Of a DNA stretch of 64,000 bases, positions 29,880 to 44,275 are shown one piece after another. The stretch is taken from contig NW_026705409.1 of the NCBI RefSeq assembly GCF_029867415.1, forward strand, positions 310,001 through 374,000. Reading direction: 5' to 3'. The stretch is from Vicia villosa. Taxonomy: Eukaryota > Streptophyta > Magnoliopsida > Fabales > Fabaceae. The notes beneath the pieces were generated by a model, which was given only the letters and a program-made list of their open reading frames with translations, was not told where the DNA came from and searched no databases. The position numbers were made by a program, and so were the translations under genes. The first letter of the stretch is position 1, and every line of letters starts with the position of its first letter.

Positions 29880-31200
29880 TTAATAAATTTTTGAAAATGA
29901 GTTATTTCTAACTTATTTCAAATGCACTTAAATATTTATTTTTAAAAATTAATTTTTAAAAATTAAACATTAACTTTTTTAATATAATATTCAAACATAT
30001 TTAAATATTTTTAGCTGCTCTTTATAATTTAAGTCTTAAAAGCTATTTTTTAAAATTTAACTGTCTTTTCACCAAAAAATGACACTACAAAGGATTGAAC
30101 TCATTAATTCTTTTAAAAAAAAAAATACTATTTTATATAAAATTCAAAAACTGACCAAACTAAAAAATATTTAAATGTGTTTAAATATTATATTAAAAAA
30201 ATTAAATGTTTAAGTGTGTTCGAATATTATTTTAGTTCGCATTATTTAAAATGTGTTCGAAAATTGAATATTAATATAAAAATTTAAATACTTTTAGTTT
30301 GAATAGTATTTAAATATAATTTATTTTGTATGAACTTAAAGAATAATAGCAAAATAGTGTGTTTATAATTAAAGAAATTTTTATTTGTAAAATGACGTTT
30401 CATAATTCAGTCCCGAATAGTAACATTTATTTATATTTATGTATTAATTTAAATATATAATTGATATTATCTATAAATCAACAACTTTAAAAAATAAATA
30501 GATTTTTATTTACTAAATAGTATTTTCCTAATTACATGAATTTTTATTTTCAAAATGGTATGTTCATAACTAAATACACTTTAATATATTAATAAATAAA
30601 GAAATTTCTGGACTGACGAATTATTAAAATAAAGAAATGTATCTTAGTTGGAAAATTAAATGTCTTTTTATTTGATGTCCATTGTTTGAACTCTTGGAAG
30701 ACCAAAACTTTTATGTTTATTTTGATAAAATGGAAGACCAAATTTTGTTTTGCTGTTTTAATTATTTTAATTTTAACAAAAAACAATCACGTGACATTAA
30801 AAACGAAAAATTATTTTTATAAAAATAGGTTAGTTGATAGTTATGTAGGGATATCAAATGTAAAAACATAAGTATAATTATGCCATATCTCACTTGATCA
30901 TATTTAATAAGGTAAACTCCAACCACTTAATTAAAAATAAATTGATGATTTAATTTGTTGTAGGAAAAAGAAAATTTCAAATCACATTATATAATTTACA
31001 TTTGTTAATGATTTTATTTTTCATATATGACCTTGACAATAGGAAAACAGATATGAACTCTTTAACTAGAATATATTACAAATTAATATTACAAGTGACA
31101 ACAAATAAAATAGTAAAAAAAACAAATTAAATTGATAAATAATATCAAAAAATTAAACATCAATGAATAATAAAATAATACAATATATTATAATGACAAA
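29880..31200. other. AT-rich intergenic region, nothing recognised
   Basis: Extremely AT-rich, with short open frames of no recognisable content. No repeats with clear edges. Confidence 0.5.
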
Positions 31201-31203
31201 GTA

Positions 31204-31207
<4 letters not shown>

Positions 31208-31251
<44 letters not shown>
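31208..31251. repeat. (TA)n microsatellite
   Basis: About 44 bp of TA dinucleotides just before old repeat copy B. Confidence 0.95.
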
Positions 31252-31253
<2 letters not shown>

Positions 31254-31264
31254 TTGAGAAAATA

Positions 31265-34200
31265 CAATGAGGAGTGTTGGACATGTAACTCCATACACAA
31301 AAGTGAGGCGAATCATGTGGGTTTGAAAAAATGTTAGTTAAAAACAAAATCATTTCAAAAATCTAAGTTTGAAAATATTTTGTAAATAAACAACAAAAAT
31401 CCAAAGGAAGAAAATAACTAAAATGCAATAGAGATAAGGGAGAGAGAAATACACTAGAGATTTATACATATGCTTAACCTAAATTGACCTACTCATATTC
31501 CCAAGAATTCTTTTTTAGAGTATCCACTAATCTTGAAAGATTTTAGAAGGATGTGTCAACAAACTTCCTTATATAAGAAAATGAAGTTTAAAGGCTAACT
31601 TTCAACCAAATAATAAACAAGGTTTAAAGTGGTTATCCTCCAAACCAAACTGAGATTTTCCACGGGTTGATCTCAAACCAAGATAGAGTTTTACACTGAC
31701 TATCCTTCGAAATGAGATGAAGTTTTAAGTTGGCTATCTCCCAAACCGAACTGGGGTTTTACAGGGGCTAACCTCAAATTGAGTTAGGATTTTACACATG
31801 TTTCTCTCGAATCAATTAAGCTGTTATACCTGGCTGAACTCGGGAACCAATATGAGATTTCACAAGATAATTTTGAATTGATAGTTCTTTTATATCGGAA
31901 TGTGCTTAGGAACCCTTGTGGAGATTTTGATGGTTAATCTTCATGAATTTCTTGGCAAAACTCACGAACTAATGGGAAATTTCCTAAGACAATTCCCCAA
32001 ACCAAACAAGATCTTTTAATGGTTTAGCTGTCAACCAAACAACTTCCTTTAGAAACATATTTTACTCGAGAGATAATACACTATTGATAAATTACAATTA
32101 AGCCCCCGTCCAGAATAATGATCCTAACTTAAACGCAAAAATACTATTGGTCGGGAATAACCCTAGTGAAGTCCAATAAACTTTTCGGGAGACCTCACAA
32201 GATCATAAAGATTCAGAGTTGTGCACTCAAGATCATGTCGAATACCTTGAAACATGTACCAAAAGCGTAATAAATTCATTGTTATCCTTCATTGTCACGG
32301 CAACATCCAATTAAATTCGAGGGAAGACCTCACAAGTCCATTAAGACTCGGAGATATGTACTTGGGATTGTGAGAAACTACGTAAAATGGTGACGCCAAT
32401 TAACTTCGAGGAAGACCTTGTAAATTCACAAAAATCCAGAGTCATGTACTCAAGATCATACAAAAACACCTTAAGCAAGTAACAAAAGAATTTCATTTAA
32501 TAAAATTTATTTCTTACATACTTTTTCATTACGAAGTACTATCACATAAGTACTACAAAAAAGGAGTTAGACAAGGTCCCTGCCTGGCCTACTTCCGCAA
32601 ACAAACGATTTTCCCATCTACGACAACTATATTTAGTAAGATTTGCTCCTTGGAGAATGTAAAAGGACGGTGAAAATACTGCACTTGATCCAAAATATTT
32701 TCAAATGAATTGGAAACTGCCTCAAGGGCTGACCCGTACAGTCAACCAACTGCTGAGTTAGCGAAGCATTCTGAGTGTGTAAGAACTTTATTTCCTTGTG
32801 AGCAGTCCTTATACTTCTTTGAACAACAAAAAATCTTGGTATTGTATCGCCACGGTCCTCACCAGCTGAGCCATCTGGTCGAAAAAAGAGCCATTGAGCT
32901 TCAAGGGAAGTAAAACGTCTTTCATTGTAGAGAGAGAGGTAGAAGCTTCCTTTGCCTCATGCAGGTACTTGTCTTGTTGAAGCTTCAAGATGCATATGTT
33001 TTAGCGTGATTCAATCAGACCAAAAATCTTCCCAATGATAGGAAGCACCAAGATTCAGAGCAGTTGAAGCGCACCTGGTACACCTTGTTAGCTCGCCAAT
33101 TTCTTCCTCAATAACATGTCTAGAAAGTCTAGCCAAGTAAGCACAATCCTCATCCAAAGGAGGCGGTTGACGACCTTCAGTAGAGCGGGATCTAGATCCT
33201 ATCAGTAAAGGACGAGCAAATCGACCTAGGCATTTGATGAAGCTAGCAGGTTTTCTGCAGCAACATCATTCCTGAACAGCCATACTCCCCGTTGTAGGAG
33301 CTGGAATTGTTCTTCATTACACATGCTCCCTGCACAGTAACGAGTAAAACATATACACTAGAGGCATGCAGGTTAAAAATACCATAAAACTAAAAAGTTC
33401 AAATCTTACCAGAGATGGTTTTTCTTCCCACCGGGAGCGGGCTTTTCTCAGCAACTAGACGTTAATAAGATATTTTAAACGCTTCTTATCAACTTTCATC
33501 ACTAGGGTGGCTCCCCCTATATATCCCAGATTACCAATGAACTTCACCAATCAACCTTTTTGATACTAAGCCTATTGAAAGAAAACTTTTTCACTATATG
33601 GGAAAATCGATCGAAACACCAGCCCTCTAATCCATTACTTGGGGAACCAATCAACACACCAGCCCTCTAATCCATTATCTGTCACAAATTGCAGCATGAG
33701 CTTCAGGCTAACACGGGTTATAAAAAAGAATTGATCCTCAAAGGGAAGAAGCTCCAAAAGAGGTTCATAACCATGAATGGTTGGCTTGAGGCGGAGTAAT
33801 CTTCTACCATAGTTAGGCCTTAAAACATTTTCAGGTGGTTTTACCAAAACAAGATACGCTTCTCAAAGGTTTTTTAGTGTGTGTATGTGTGTGATTTTGC
33901 CGTAGTATTTCCAAAAGCACCCTTGTGCCTTTACAAGACACTAACCACTCAAATTGACACGACCAAATGAGTTTTCGCACCTCCTCTATTTCACAACCCT
34001 AAAGCTTCAAAATTTTGTTTCAAGAACTTTGAGTCTTTTAGCATGATGAGGCTTGAGATAATTTCAAATTGATTACCATCATCAAAGAGGTCAAACTACC
34101 ACTGAGCCTTGAAACATAAGTCTTCACTTGAAATTCGCTTGGCCATAATGTTGACTTCAAAGAGATGACTTGATATTCAAGAGTACATTCCAAAAGAATA

Positions 34201-34430
34201 GCTTGATTCAATAAGATAACTATATAAAACATCTTGAGTATCTTTGATCGCTTGAGCTATCTTTAACAAATAAAGACTTCACTATATATCCTTTGACATA
34301 TGTGGTCGTCATCATCAAAACCAAACAAATAACTAACTACATCTTTGCTATAAACAAACTTCACCATTTTGGATTAACTACATCTTTACGAAGATGATCA
34401 CAAGAGATGTTAAGTGTGACTAAATCGACT
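31265..34430 (+). mobile_element. Old repeat, copy B (interrupted)
   Basis: It matches copy A (17270-19880) at both ends: 31265-32070 and 33860-34300. The middle (about 32075-33855) is absent from copy A and looks like a separate insertion. Repeated internal phrases of the form CCAAACTGAGATTTT and GGTTTTACA give the left part a loosely tandem look. No own proteins seen. Confidence 0.6.
32080..33855 (-). mobile_element. Inserted retroelement relic with minus-strand ORF remnants
   Basis: Minus-strand readings include a 70-residue open frame at 33847-33635 (MVKPPENVLRPNYGRRLLRL, ending EGWCVDWFPK). A helical, Gln/Thr-rich stretch lies around 32700-32880. The make-up resembles the putative plant transposon proteins encoded antisense in Tat-type Gypsy elements, as at 25.8-27.9 kb, but no diagnostic motif is certain. 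Repeated phrases CTCACAAG and CAGAG occur at 32190-32470. Confidence 0.4.
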
Positions 34431-35160
34431 CTTTCAAGAAGCAACAAATATAAAAGCACAAAAATTACACACATAAAGAAACATTAATATGGATGGTGAT
34501 ACAAATCTTAATATCACATGCCCAGCCAAATTCTTTATACGTGTAACTGTTTTTTTAATCATTAATTTTCAATTTTAAAGTAAATTAATTAAAAAATAAT
34601 ATAAATAAAAGAAGAATAATTATTTAAAAAATAGAAATATTTATTAACTTTTTAATAATTAAAGAAAAATAAAAAAATACATTTAAAAAGTAATGAATTT
34701 TCTAGAATATTATAAAGTATTGTTTAAAAGGTAATATTATTTATTATTTTTTTAATAAATTTAAGATAAAATATCTATTTTGGTCTTTTATCTATACCTT
34801 TAGATTCATATTGGTCTCTTAATTTTTTAATATTTTATAATTTATTTTGATTCATTAATTTAAAACAATTCATATTAATTCTTTAACTATTCAAAACTAA
34901 TACTATTATGTTAATTTTTCTTCTAAAACTAACAAAATAAAGAATAAAAAATTGGCTAACAAAGAATTGAGAGACCAATACATATTTTTTTTAAAGTTAA
35001 AAATCAAAATGAGTCTAAAATATATTTTTATGGTAATTATTATATTAAAAATAAAAAAACTAATTTTATAAGAAAAGATATTAGTGATAATAAGACAAAG
35101 AGAAGGAGGAGAATATTAATAATGCATTAATATAAGATTAGATGATTTGTGGTCATAACA
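34431..35160. other. AT-rich region upstream of KUP
   Basis: Contains the common interspersed-repeat style edge TATTTTGGTC plus TTTTATCTATACC at about 34778 and the distal KUP promoter. No gene. Confidence 0.5.
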
Positions 35161-35184
35161 TAGACAACTGACAAGACAAGAGAC

Positions 35185-35255
35185 TCATGCTTACTATATA
35201 ATTCTGTTACTGTTTCAATTCCTTTCTTACAAAAACCAAACTCACTCTATTTTTT
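35185..35255 (+). promoter_or_regulatory. KUP core promoter and 5' leader
   Basis: A TATA-like CTATATAATT lies at 35194-35203, some 55 bp before the ATG at 35256, so the leader is short. A similar arrangement recurs in the truncated copy near 22015-22073. No transcript evidence. Confidence 0.45.
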
Positions 35256-38200
35256 ATGGAGTCTCAATCTCAATCCATAGCTTCGTCTTCTCGTAATCCC
35301 TCTCAGGTAAACCCTTTCATTCACTCTCTTTTACTTCAATTCAACATAGTTTCTCAGATTTGGGGATTCCACTAATTGTAGCATGTTTCATGTGTTTTCA
35401 ACTTTGGCATACTTTTATTGTTGTTGTTGTTGTTGCTGCTGCTGCTGCTGTTGTTGTTGTTGTTGATTTTTAATAGTATAGTAGATGTGTCTGTGGTTCA
35501 TGAACAGTAGTACACCAATTCATATTTTGGTGTAAATTTTTATGAACTGCTCTAAACCAAACCATGTGAGTTTTCATCGATAGATATGATTCAATTGTTC
35601 TTCTTTAGTGTTTTTTTTTTCCAACTAACTTGAGTAAATAATCTTTAGTGCAATTTATGGATTCAATATTTGTGAATGGAAACAATTTGGTTCAAAGGGA
35701 GAATTGTCCGAGTTTCAAGCGCGTTATTTTTGGTTTAAGAAAAATCAAAATTTGCTTTGAAATTTGGATAATCCAATCCGATTTAAGGCACCAATTTGCT
35801 GACTGCGTGAAAATGGGGATTGCCAACTGCAGGCAATTCGAATTCGAGGGTAGATTAGACCCACTAAAGGTGACTAGCCATATTCTCCGGCAAAAATTAG
35901 TCATTTGCAAAGTCGTTGGTGATACTTTGCGCAAATAACATAGTTACAGGAGAAAAACATCTCAGTATTGATCTATGAAGCACTGATACTGACACGTCGA
36001 CAGAGATAATAATTTTAAAAAATGAATAAATTGAACGTAATCCAAGTGTCGGTATCGAACACCGACACTTGTTAGAAACCACGCCTTTTGTTCTGAAATG
36101 TTGGTGCTAAAGAACTTTTGATTCCATTGGATTACCACTATTTTTGGTTTCTAGTTGCTATAATTCTTTATTGTATTGTCTAATTATCATTGTTCCCGAT
36201 GGCGGAGTCAAAATCCCGCCATACGGGCAGCTTTGCGGCGCCGTTATAGAGGATTATGCCCACAATATTGGTCGATATTTACCATTGCAAGAGCCCAAAA
36301 ATTGCCACGTATATCTGCCATAGCGCCAACATGGCCGATATTTGATAACAGTGCTACTGATAACTTTTTTTCGGTATTATTATTATTCAGTTAAACAATG
36401 GAAATGTTTTGATTTTTTTTGGGTTTCTATGCAGTTATCATGGATGAACTTGTCTAGGAATTTATTGTTAGCATATCAAAGCTTTGGTGTAGTATATGGA
36501 GATCTGAGCACATCACCTCTCTATGTTTATACAAGCACATTTAAAGGAAAGTTGAAGGATCACCATGATGAAGAAACTATCTTCGGTGTTTTTTCATTGA
36601 TTTTCTGGACTATTACATTAATACCATTGCTTAAATACGTATTCATCATATTGAGCGCCAATGATAACGGTGAAGGTATTCAATCGACGTCTATTTTCCC
36701 TTTCAATTAATTTTTCTAGTCGAAAGATTATGAACCGAATCTTTTAATTATGATGCCAATATTGTCAGGTGGGACTTTTGCTCTCTATTCACTGCTATGT
36801 AGGCACGCCAAATTTAATTTGCTTCCCAATCAACAAGCAGCCGATGAGGAGCTGTCATCCTACAAATACGGTCCCTCGTCGCAGACCGGAGGAGCCTCGT
36901 CTCCGCTCAAGATGTTTTTGGAGAAGCACAAACGGTTAAGAACAGTCCTGCTTGTTGTCGTACTGTTTGGTGCTTGTATGGTCATAGGCGATGGCGTGCT
37001 TTCACCAGCTATTTCAGGTAAGTTGATTTTTGTATAATCCTTGTCTCACAATGCAAATACAACTTTGTGGAAATTACCCGCCCTTCCAAGTTTAATGCAC
37101 AAATCGACTCCTTTAACTTGTTCATCATTAATAAACTTTTCATAAGAATTATGATAGAAACTGGTTCTTTACAAAATAACTGGGAAGTTCTGCGATATTA
37201 TTTTGTAATCAGTTGGTTTCTATCAAATTATCATGATTCTGATAAGAAACTCACTATTATTTTGCCTCTTACCCTACAGTTCTGGCATCAGTATCAGGGT
37301 TAAAAGTTACGATAACGAAATTCAATAACGGTGAGCCAATTTTCAAATGTTGAAGATGTTTCGTCACATATCAACATCATTGCTTATGAATTTCTCTTGT
37401 AGTGATAAATATTATATCACCATATAGAAGTTTCATGTTGTTTTCAGGTGAACTTGTTCTTCTAGCATGTGTCATATTAGTTGGCATGTTTGCTCTTCAA
37501 CATTGTGGAACACACAGAATTGCGTTTATGTTTGCACCAATCGTAATCATCTGGCTTCTATCGATTTTTATTATTGGGATCTATAATACAATACTCTGGA
37601 ATCCGAAAATAGTTTTTGCTATCTCGCCACATTATATTATCCAGTTCTTCATCAAGACTGGTACCGAGGGTTGGATTTCTCTCGGAGGGATACTTCTCTG
37701 TATCACTGGTATGTTGGTTCTCGACTTACAAGAAGCCGGGGCTATGTTTAACACTGAGATAAGTTGAATGATTATGTTGTTTTTGCGTCTCACCAGGAGC
37801 CGAAGCTATGTTTGCAGATCTTGGCCATTTTACTGCTACATCAATAAGGGTAAGCTTGTTGCTTCTACAAATAAGATAATTTCGTTTTTACCTCTTTTGC
37901 ATTCTGTTTGCAAGAAGAGATTTCTGAACTTTCTTTTTTGTATGCAGCTTGCATTTGCGGTTGTTATATACCCGTGTTTGGTAATGCAATACATGGGCCA
38001 AGCAGCTTTTTTGTCCAAAAACCTCAACTCTATTCAAAATAGTTTTTACGACTCAATACCTGGTTAGTTTTTCGGAGTTTCTGACTAGTTGACACTTGAA
38101 AACAATGCCAGTTTTTTTTACTGTTTTGGCTTTGTGGCAGAACCTGTATTTTGGCCGGTCTTTGTTATTGCTACATTGGCAGCCATTGTTGGAAGTCAAG

Positions 38201-39563
38201 CTTCCATCACTGCCACTTTCTCCATCATCAAGCAGTGTCATGCACTTGATTGTTTTCCCCGCGTCAAAGTTGTTCACACCTCAAAACACATGTTTGGACA
38301 GATCTACATCCCAGAAATAAACTGGATACTTATGGTTCTGACTCTTGCTGTAACCATTGGATTTCAGGACACAACCTTAATCGGAAATGCTTATGGTAAT
38401 TTATTTAATTTCGAAACAATATACGTGTTTTTGCGTTGAAACCAGTGTTCATTTTCCGGTTGTTTTTGGTTGCAGGACTTGCTTGTATGACCGTAATGTT
38501 TGTGACAACGTTTCTGATGGCACTTGTCATAGTCTTCGTGTGGCAGAAAAGCATTGTGATTGCTACACTATTCCTTTTGTTCTTTTGGGTGGTAGAAGCG
38601 GTATATCTATCGGCGGCGTTCCTAAAAGTGCACCAAGGAGGATGGGTTCCTCTTGTCCTGTCGTTCTTCTTTTTGGTCGTTATGTATGTATGGCATTACG
38701 GTATCCGTAGGAAGTACAAATACGATCTACACAACAAAGTTTCGTTGAAATGGTTACTAGGTTTGGGACCTAGTCTTGGAATTGTTCGTGTCCCGGGAAT
38801 CGGTCTCATCTACTCGGAACTTGCGACGGGAATACCAGCGATATTCACCCATTTCGTAACTAACCTCCCTGCATTTCACAAGGTTCTGGTTTTTGTCTGC
38901 GTGAAATCGGTTCCTGTTCCACATGTCTCGCCTGAAGAACGCTTTTTGATAGGCCGAGCTTGTCCAAGACCGTTTCGAATGTATAGGTGCATTGTTAGAT
39001 ACGGCTACAAAGACATTAAAAGGGACGACGGCGAGTTTGAGAACCATCTCATACAAAGTATAATGGAGTTCATCCAAATGGAAGCTGTAGAACCACAATT
39101 CTCAAGTTCTGATTCTTCTTCATTTGACGCGAGAATGGCTGTCATAGGCACCAGAAGCTTAGAATCAACTCCAACCTTGATCGCGTCCGAGCAAGAAGAC
39201 GTTGATATCGACGAAAGCATCCCTAGTAGCAGATCTATAACACTACGACGCTTGCAATCCACCATCGAAGACGAGAACCCGCAAGTCAGAAGGCGTAGAG
39301 TAAAATTTCAAGTGCCTAACAATCCCGGGTTGGATAATGCTGTTAAAGAAGAGATTCTAGATTTGATCCAAGCCAAAGAAGCGGGAATCGCGTATATAAT
39401 GGGACACTCGTATGTGAAGGCAAGGAAATCATCGTCGTTCTTGAAAAAGATTGTGATCGATATGGGATACTCGTTTCTGCGGAAGAATTGCCGGGGCCCG
39501 GCCGTGGCTCTTAACATTCCTCACATCAGTCTTATTGAAGTTGGAATGATATATTATGTTTAG
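35256..39563 (+). CDS. KUP: KUP/HAK/KT potassium transporter
   Basis: Nine exons join in phase: 35256-35306, 36435-36675, 36769-37017, 37280-37330, 37448-37708, 37797-37849, 37948-38062, 38141-38395 and 38476-39563. They give 787 aa, normal for the family. The family signature [13 protein letters not shown] is at about residues 35-47. Others include [51 protein letters not shown] and the C-terminal [18 protein letters not shown]. About twelve hydrophobic segments precede a long hydrophilic C-terminal half from exon 9. These proteins move K+ with H+ across the plasma membrane or tonoplast. The wording is closest to the KUP6/8/10/11 clade as I recall it; orthology is not assigned. All introns are GT-AG. 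The first exon (17 codons) is separated by a 1.1-kb intron. Confidence 0.95.
35307..36434 (+). other. KUP intron 1 with repeats
   Basis: It carries a (GTT)n(GCT)n(GTT)n microsatellite at about 35417-35466, a member of the GTGTCGG dispersed family at about 35960-36085, and a GC-richer transposon-like stretch at 36190-36350. The open frame at 35648-35938 is not recognised and lies in the intron. Confidence 0.6.
35417..35466. repeat. (GTT/GCT)n microsatellite
   Basis: A 50-bp trinucleotide run: GTT units, then five GCT units, then GTT units again. Confidence 0.9.
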
Positions 39564-40040
39564 TTTGTGGAAATTTAGCATTTAGGTTAGAGACTCTTAG
39601 TAATAATGTGTATCTTGCTTTGAGTCTTGAACTGAAAAATGTGAAATTTCTTATAGCTTAATCGATTGTTTAAAGGTTCTTAAAGCAAGTTGGATAAAAA
39701 GGTTTTCATTACATGAATGAAGAAAATATTTGGAGAATGAATGAGAGAAAAAATCAATGCTGGTATGTTTATGTGTAACAGAAGTCTTGAAAATATGCTG
39801 TTATTTTTATATTCCTTTCTTAGACTTTTAGTGGTATATCTTTGCATCTTTGACTCAATATTATTTTACTGCAACTTTAATTTTCTAAAAGCATAAAAAA
39901 AAGTAAAATGTGCATCATTAATAAACACTCTTTTGATTAGAATTATTTAATAAATATTTTACATCTTAAAAACTTTATAAATTAAAATTTTAATAAAACA
40001 TATAAACATAAAAAACCTTTATTTGAAAATTCGCATTAAA

Positions 40041-40046
<6 letters not shown>
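39564..40046. other. 3' flank of KUP
   Basis: AT-rich 3' UTR and intergenic sequence; no other gene seen. Confidence 0.5.

Positions 40047-40119
<73 letters not shown>
40047..40119. repeat. (TA)n microsatellite next to a retroposon-like 3' end
   Basis: A TA run of about 73 bp. On the minus strand it directly follows GGACCGGCTCAA, the same junction as at 42511/42512, where a LINE relic lies upstream. Confidence 0.9.
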
Positions 40120-40121
<2 letters not shown>

Positions 40122-40260
40122 AGCCGGTCCTAAGGCACTTAGATACCCATAAAATACATGTAAAAGTATAAACAATGATGTCCAAGCAAATTTAGGATCG
40201 AATATGCAGATAAGATGATATCTAGTATAGCCTCATCTTTATAAACTATTTTCAGCATTA
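40120..40260 (-). repeat. Retroposon 3'-end-like segment, copy 1
   Basis: It matches 42512-42640 for about 120 bp, including ATAAAATACATGTAAAAGTA, AACAATGATGTCCAAGCAAA and GATGATATCTAGTATAGCCT. Both copies abut a TA run in the same orientation. The segment may be a LINE/SINE 3' UTR whose tail is the TA repeat. Confidence 0.6.
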
Positions 40261-40596
40261 TTCAACTTTTTTTTAATAAAGTTTCAGAACTATTGAACTT
40301 TGGTCTATAGATAATTTAAGGGATGACATAAATAGATAGACTCTAATATCATTTAACACATGAACTCAGATACATGAAGAACAAAATAACCCCACAAAAC
40401 ATAAACTTTAGATTACAAATAAATCTACTATACATATATCATCATAAACCAGAAGGTTACAAACAGAACCATTTCATAACAGTATCAAAATTACTAATTT
40501 GTAATGCTAACAGTCGATTCAAAAATGTTAACACAGTGATTCTAATCACCACATTAACACATAAACTACTACATCATGATTAGTGAAAACATGGTT

Positions 40597-40912
40597 TCAA
40601 GCAATGATAACCGGAATAGTCCTTCTAGTGTTCTTAGGCTGGGGAGGAGGAGGAGGAGGCAATTTCTGGACAGTAACACTAAGCACTCCATCTTGACAGA
40701 TAGCAGAGACAGCATTAGCATTCTTAGGAAGAACAAATTTGCGCTTGAACTTGCCAACTCTTCGCTCCATCCTCGAATACTCGACACCTTCTTCCCTCTT
40801 CTTCTCTTCGCTAATCACAAGGAAATCATCGTCTTCAACACCAGCCTTTCTCTCGCTACCAAATTTCAATCTCGGCATGTCGATCTCATACACGTATGAA
40901 TCTCATTTTAGA
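40597..40912 (-). pseudogene. Small heat-shock protein relic, copy 1
   Basis: The minus strand reads [60 protein letters not shown] and a poly-Pro tail PPPPPPQPK, ending at TGA 40597. This is the alpha-crystallin domain of class II cytosolic sHSPs, including the GVLSVTV motif. The reading starts only at the beginning of the domain: upstream of DSYVY the sequence gives an in-frame TGA and loses similarity at about 40912. The N-terminal region and start are therefore missing. A 98-residue open frame from an internal Met remains. The 3' flank resembles that of the 48-kb gene. Confidence 0.75.
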
Positions 40913-42215
40913 TATTGGCCATTATATAGTAATCTATCTATTTATTATCATAAGTTGAGTTTTATTTGATCTCAATATATCTCATCCATGCGGCCATTCT
41001 AAAAATATCAATCCACTTCAATACAACCGATATAACGGAAAAATAGAAGAAAAACTGGTTCATTGTACTAGAATCTCTGACTAGAATCAACTCGAGATTG
41101 AAACAAGAAACAAAAACCAAAAACCAAAAACAAAAGTTCCTTATTACTCAAAGGGGTGAACGAGGGATTAACTTCCTTATTTCTCAAGTGTTTGAGAGTT
41201 GAAACAATGCCTTACATCGTCAACAAAATTTTATTTGAAAGCATACCAACATCAATTATGGGTATTTCGTTTTCATCATTCTTCCTCCAATCTTTGAATA
41301 AACTGATAAACAAAAGTTTGATAAAGAAAGCAGTCAAGAGATATACATACTTTTTGAAAAAAGAAAGCACAAAAGGATGTAAATGAATTGAATCAAAACA
41401 TTGCAATGCTCATTTTATTAAAATCAACATGAAAGTACAAACAAAATTTGAAAGCAAAATAGCAAATACAGTCAAAAGGGAAATGCAAACAGAAAGGAAA
41501 CACGACACAACGACTAATCAGCAACAAGGATGAGCTGTCCTGTCTGAAACACTGGCTTTAGGAAGTGATCTGGCTAACTGAATGAAGCTTCACTTGTCAT
41601 GCCCTAACAAAGGTTGATTGATGACATTAAGACCAACATCTTTGAATGAGCATATCATCAAATCAATGCGTTAAGACCCCTCTCTAATAATAACATAAAT
41701 TCATTGATAACTCAAGTAACCCCCTATCTGGATTACATCACACAAAATCACACATTGCACATTATTAATCAACAATGCAACACAAGCGTGCTAATAATTC
41801 ATCTCAATAGAATTATATTTCAAACATGCAACAATACAACAAACATAACTCAAAATAATCCATATTCACAATACTCCCATATTTCATACTTATTCTCAAT
41901 GCTTAACATCTCGTCATAGCAACGCAATTCGAGCACATATAATAATTCAACTCAATAAAATTATTAACTCACATATATGCAACTCATCTTTAACTCAACA
42001 ATACAAATGTCAACATGTATAATTTATCAACTCATACTCATAATTCATAAGCAAATTCATCATAGCACTCATTCATGTTACTTCACCAAAACCACAACAC
42101 ATCATCGTATAAACATAACGATTTGCTAACCGATCATACAAATCATCACAAACATCCTTACAGTAGGTAATTGACTACGACTCAAACATTTCATCCAGTA
42201 CTACCATGAGGTAGC
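40795..42215 (+). repeat. 1.4-kb segmental duplication, left copy
   Basis: It matches 44160-45575 in direct orientation with few differences, from inside the sHSP relic to the phrase CCATGAGGTAGCTCT. Both copies include the same non-coding stretch with GGGGTGAACGAGGGATTAAC and the CAT/AAT-rich block that follows. No other gene is carried. Confidence 0.85.
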
Positions 42216-43800
<1,585 letters not shown>

Positions 43801-44159
43801 GTTAGTCGACCCAATATATTTGGATTTAGCAGGGCGGTTGTGTGTCAAAGACGAACAATCCATGAAGAAAATGTGTAATTAAGGGATTATCGTTCTTGTT
43901 CGAGCTTGAGAAAAACATCAAATCAAGCAAGAATAAATAGTTCAGTTAAGTTCACCAAGGATTTTGCAAAATTACTACAAAAAAATAAGAGCTTCAAAAG
44001 AATACCAAAATTGTTGCAAAATATAAGACAAACAAATCATAATCAATAAGCAAATCAAAATGAACTTATTGATCTGTTATCACATAAATTTAGAAGTCAT
44101 GATTTAGCTTTTCAAGGTTGAAGACATAATGAATCTCATTTTAGAAGTAATGATTTAGC
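43801..44159. other. Intergenic stretch, nothing recognised
   Basis: Between the LINE relic and the right copy of the duplication; no coding or repeat identified. Confidence 0.4.
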
Positions 44160-44275
44160 TTCCCTCTTCTTCTCTCCGCTAATCACAAGGTAATCATCGT
44201 CTTCAACGCCAGCCTTTCTCTCGCTACCAAATTTCAATCTCGGCATGTCAATCTCATACATGTATGAATCTCATT
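44160..44275 (-). pseudogene. Small heat-shock protein fragment, copy 4
   Basis: Only about 38 residues of the alpha-crystallin domain are present on the minus strand ([10 protein letters not shown], then AGVEDDDYLVIS-GEKKRE). It lies at the edge of the right duplication copy. It preserves a Gly-Glu where relic copy 1 has Glu-Glu. Confidence 0.7.

Noticed and set aside
35648..35938. 96-codon ORF in KUP intron 1
   Set aside because: It lies within a well-bounded intron, has no recognised homology and is open on both strands.
38757..39265. Minus-strand ORFs opposite KUP exon 9
   Set aside because: They are antisense shadows of a long conserved coding exon.
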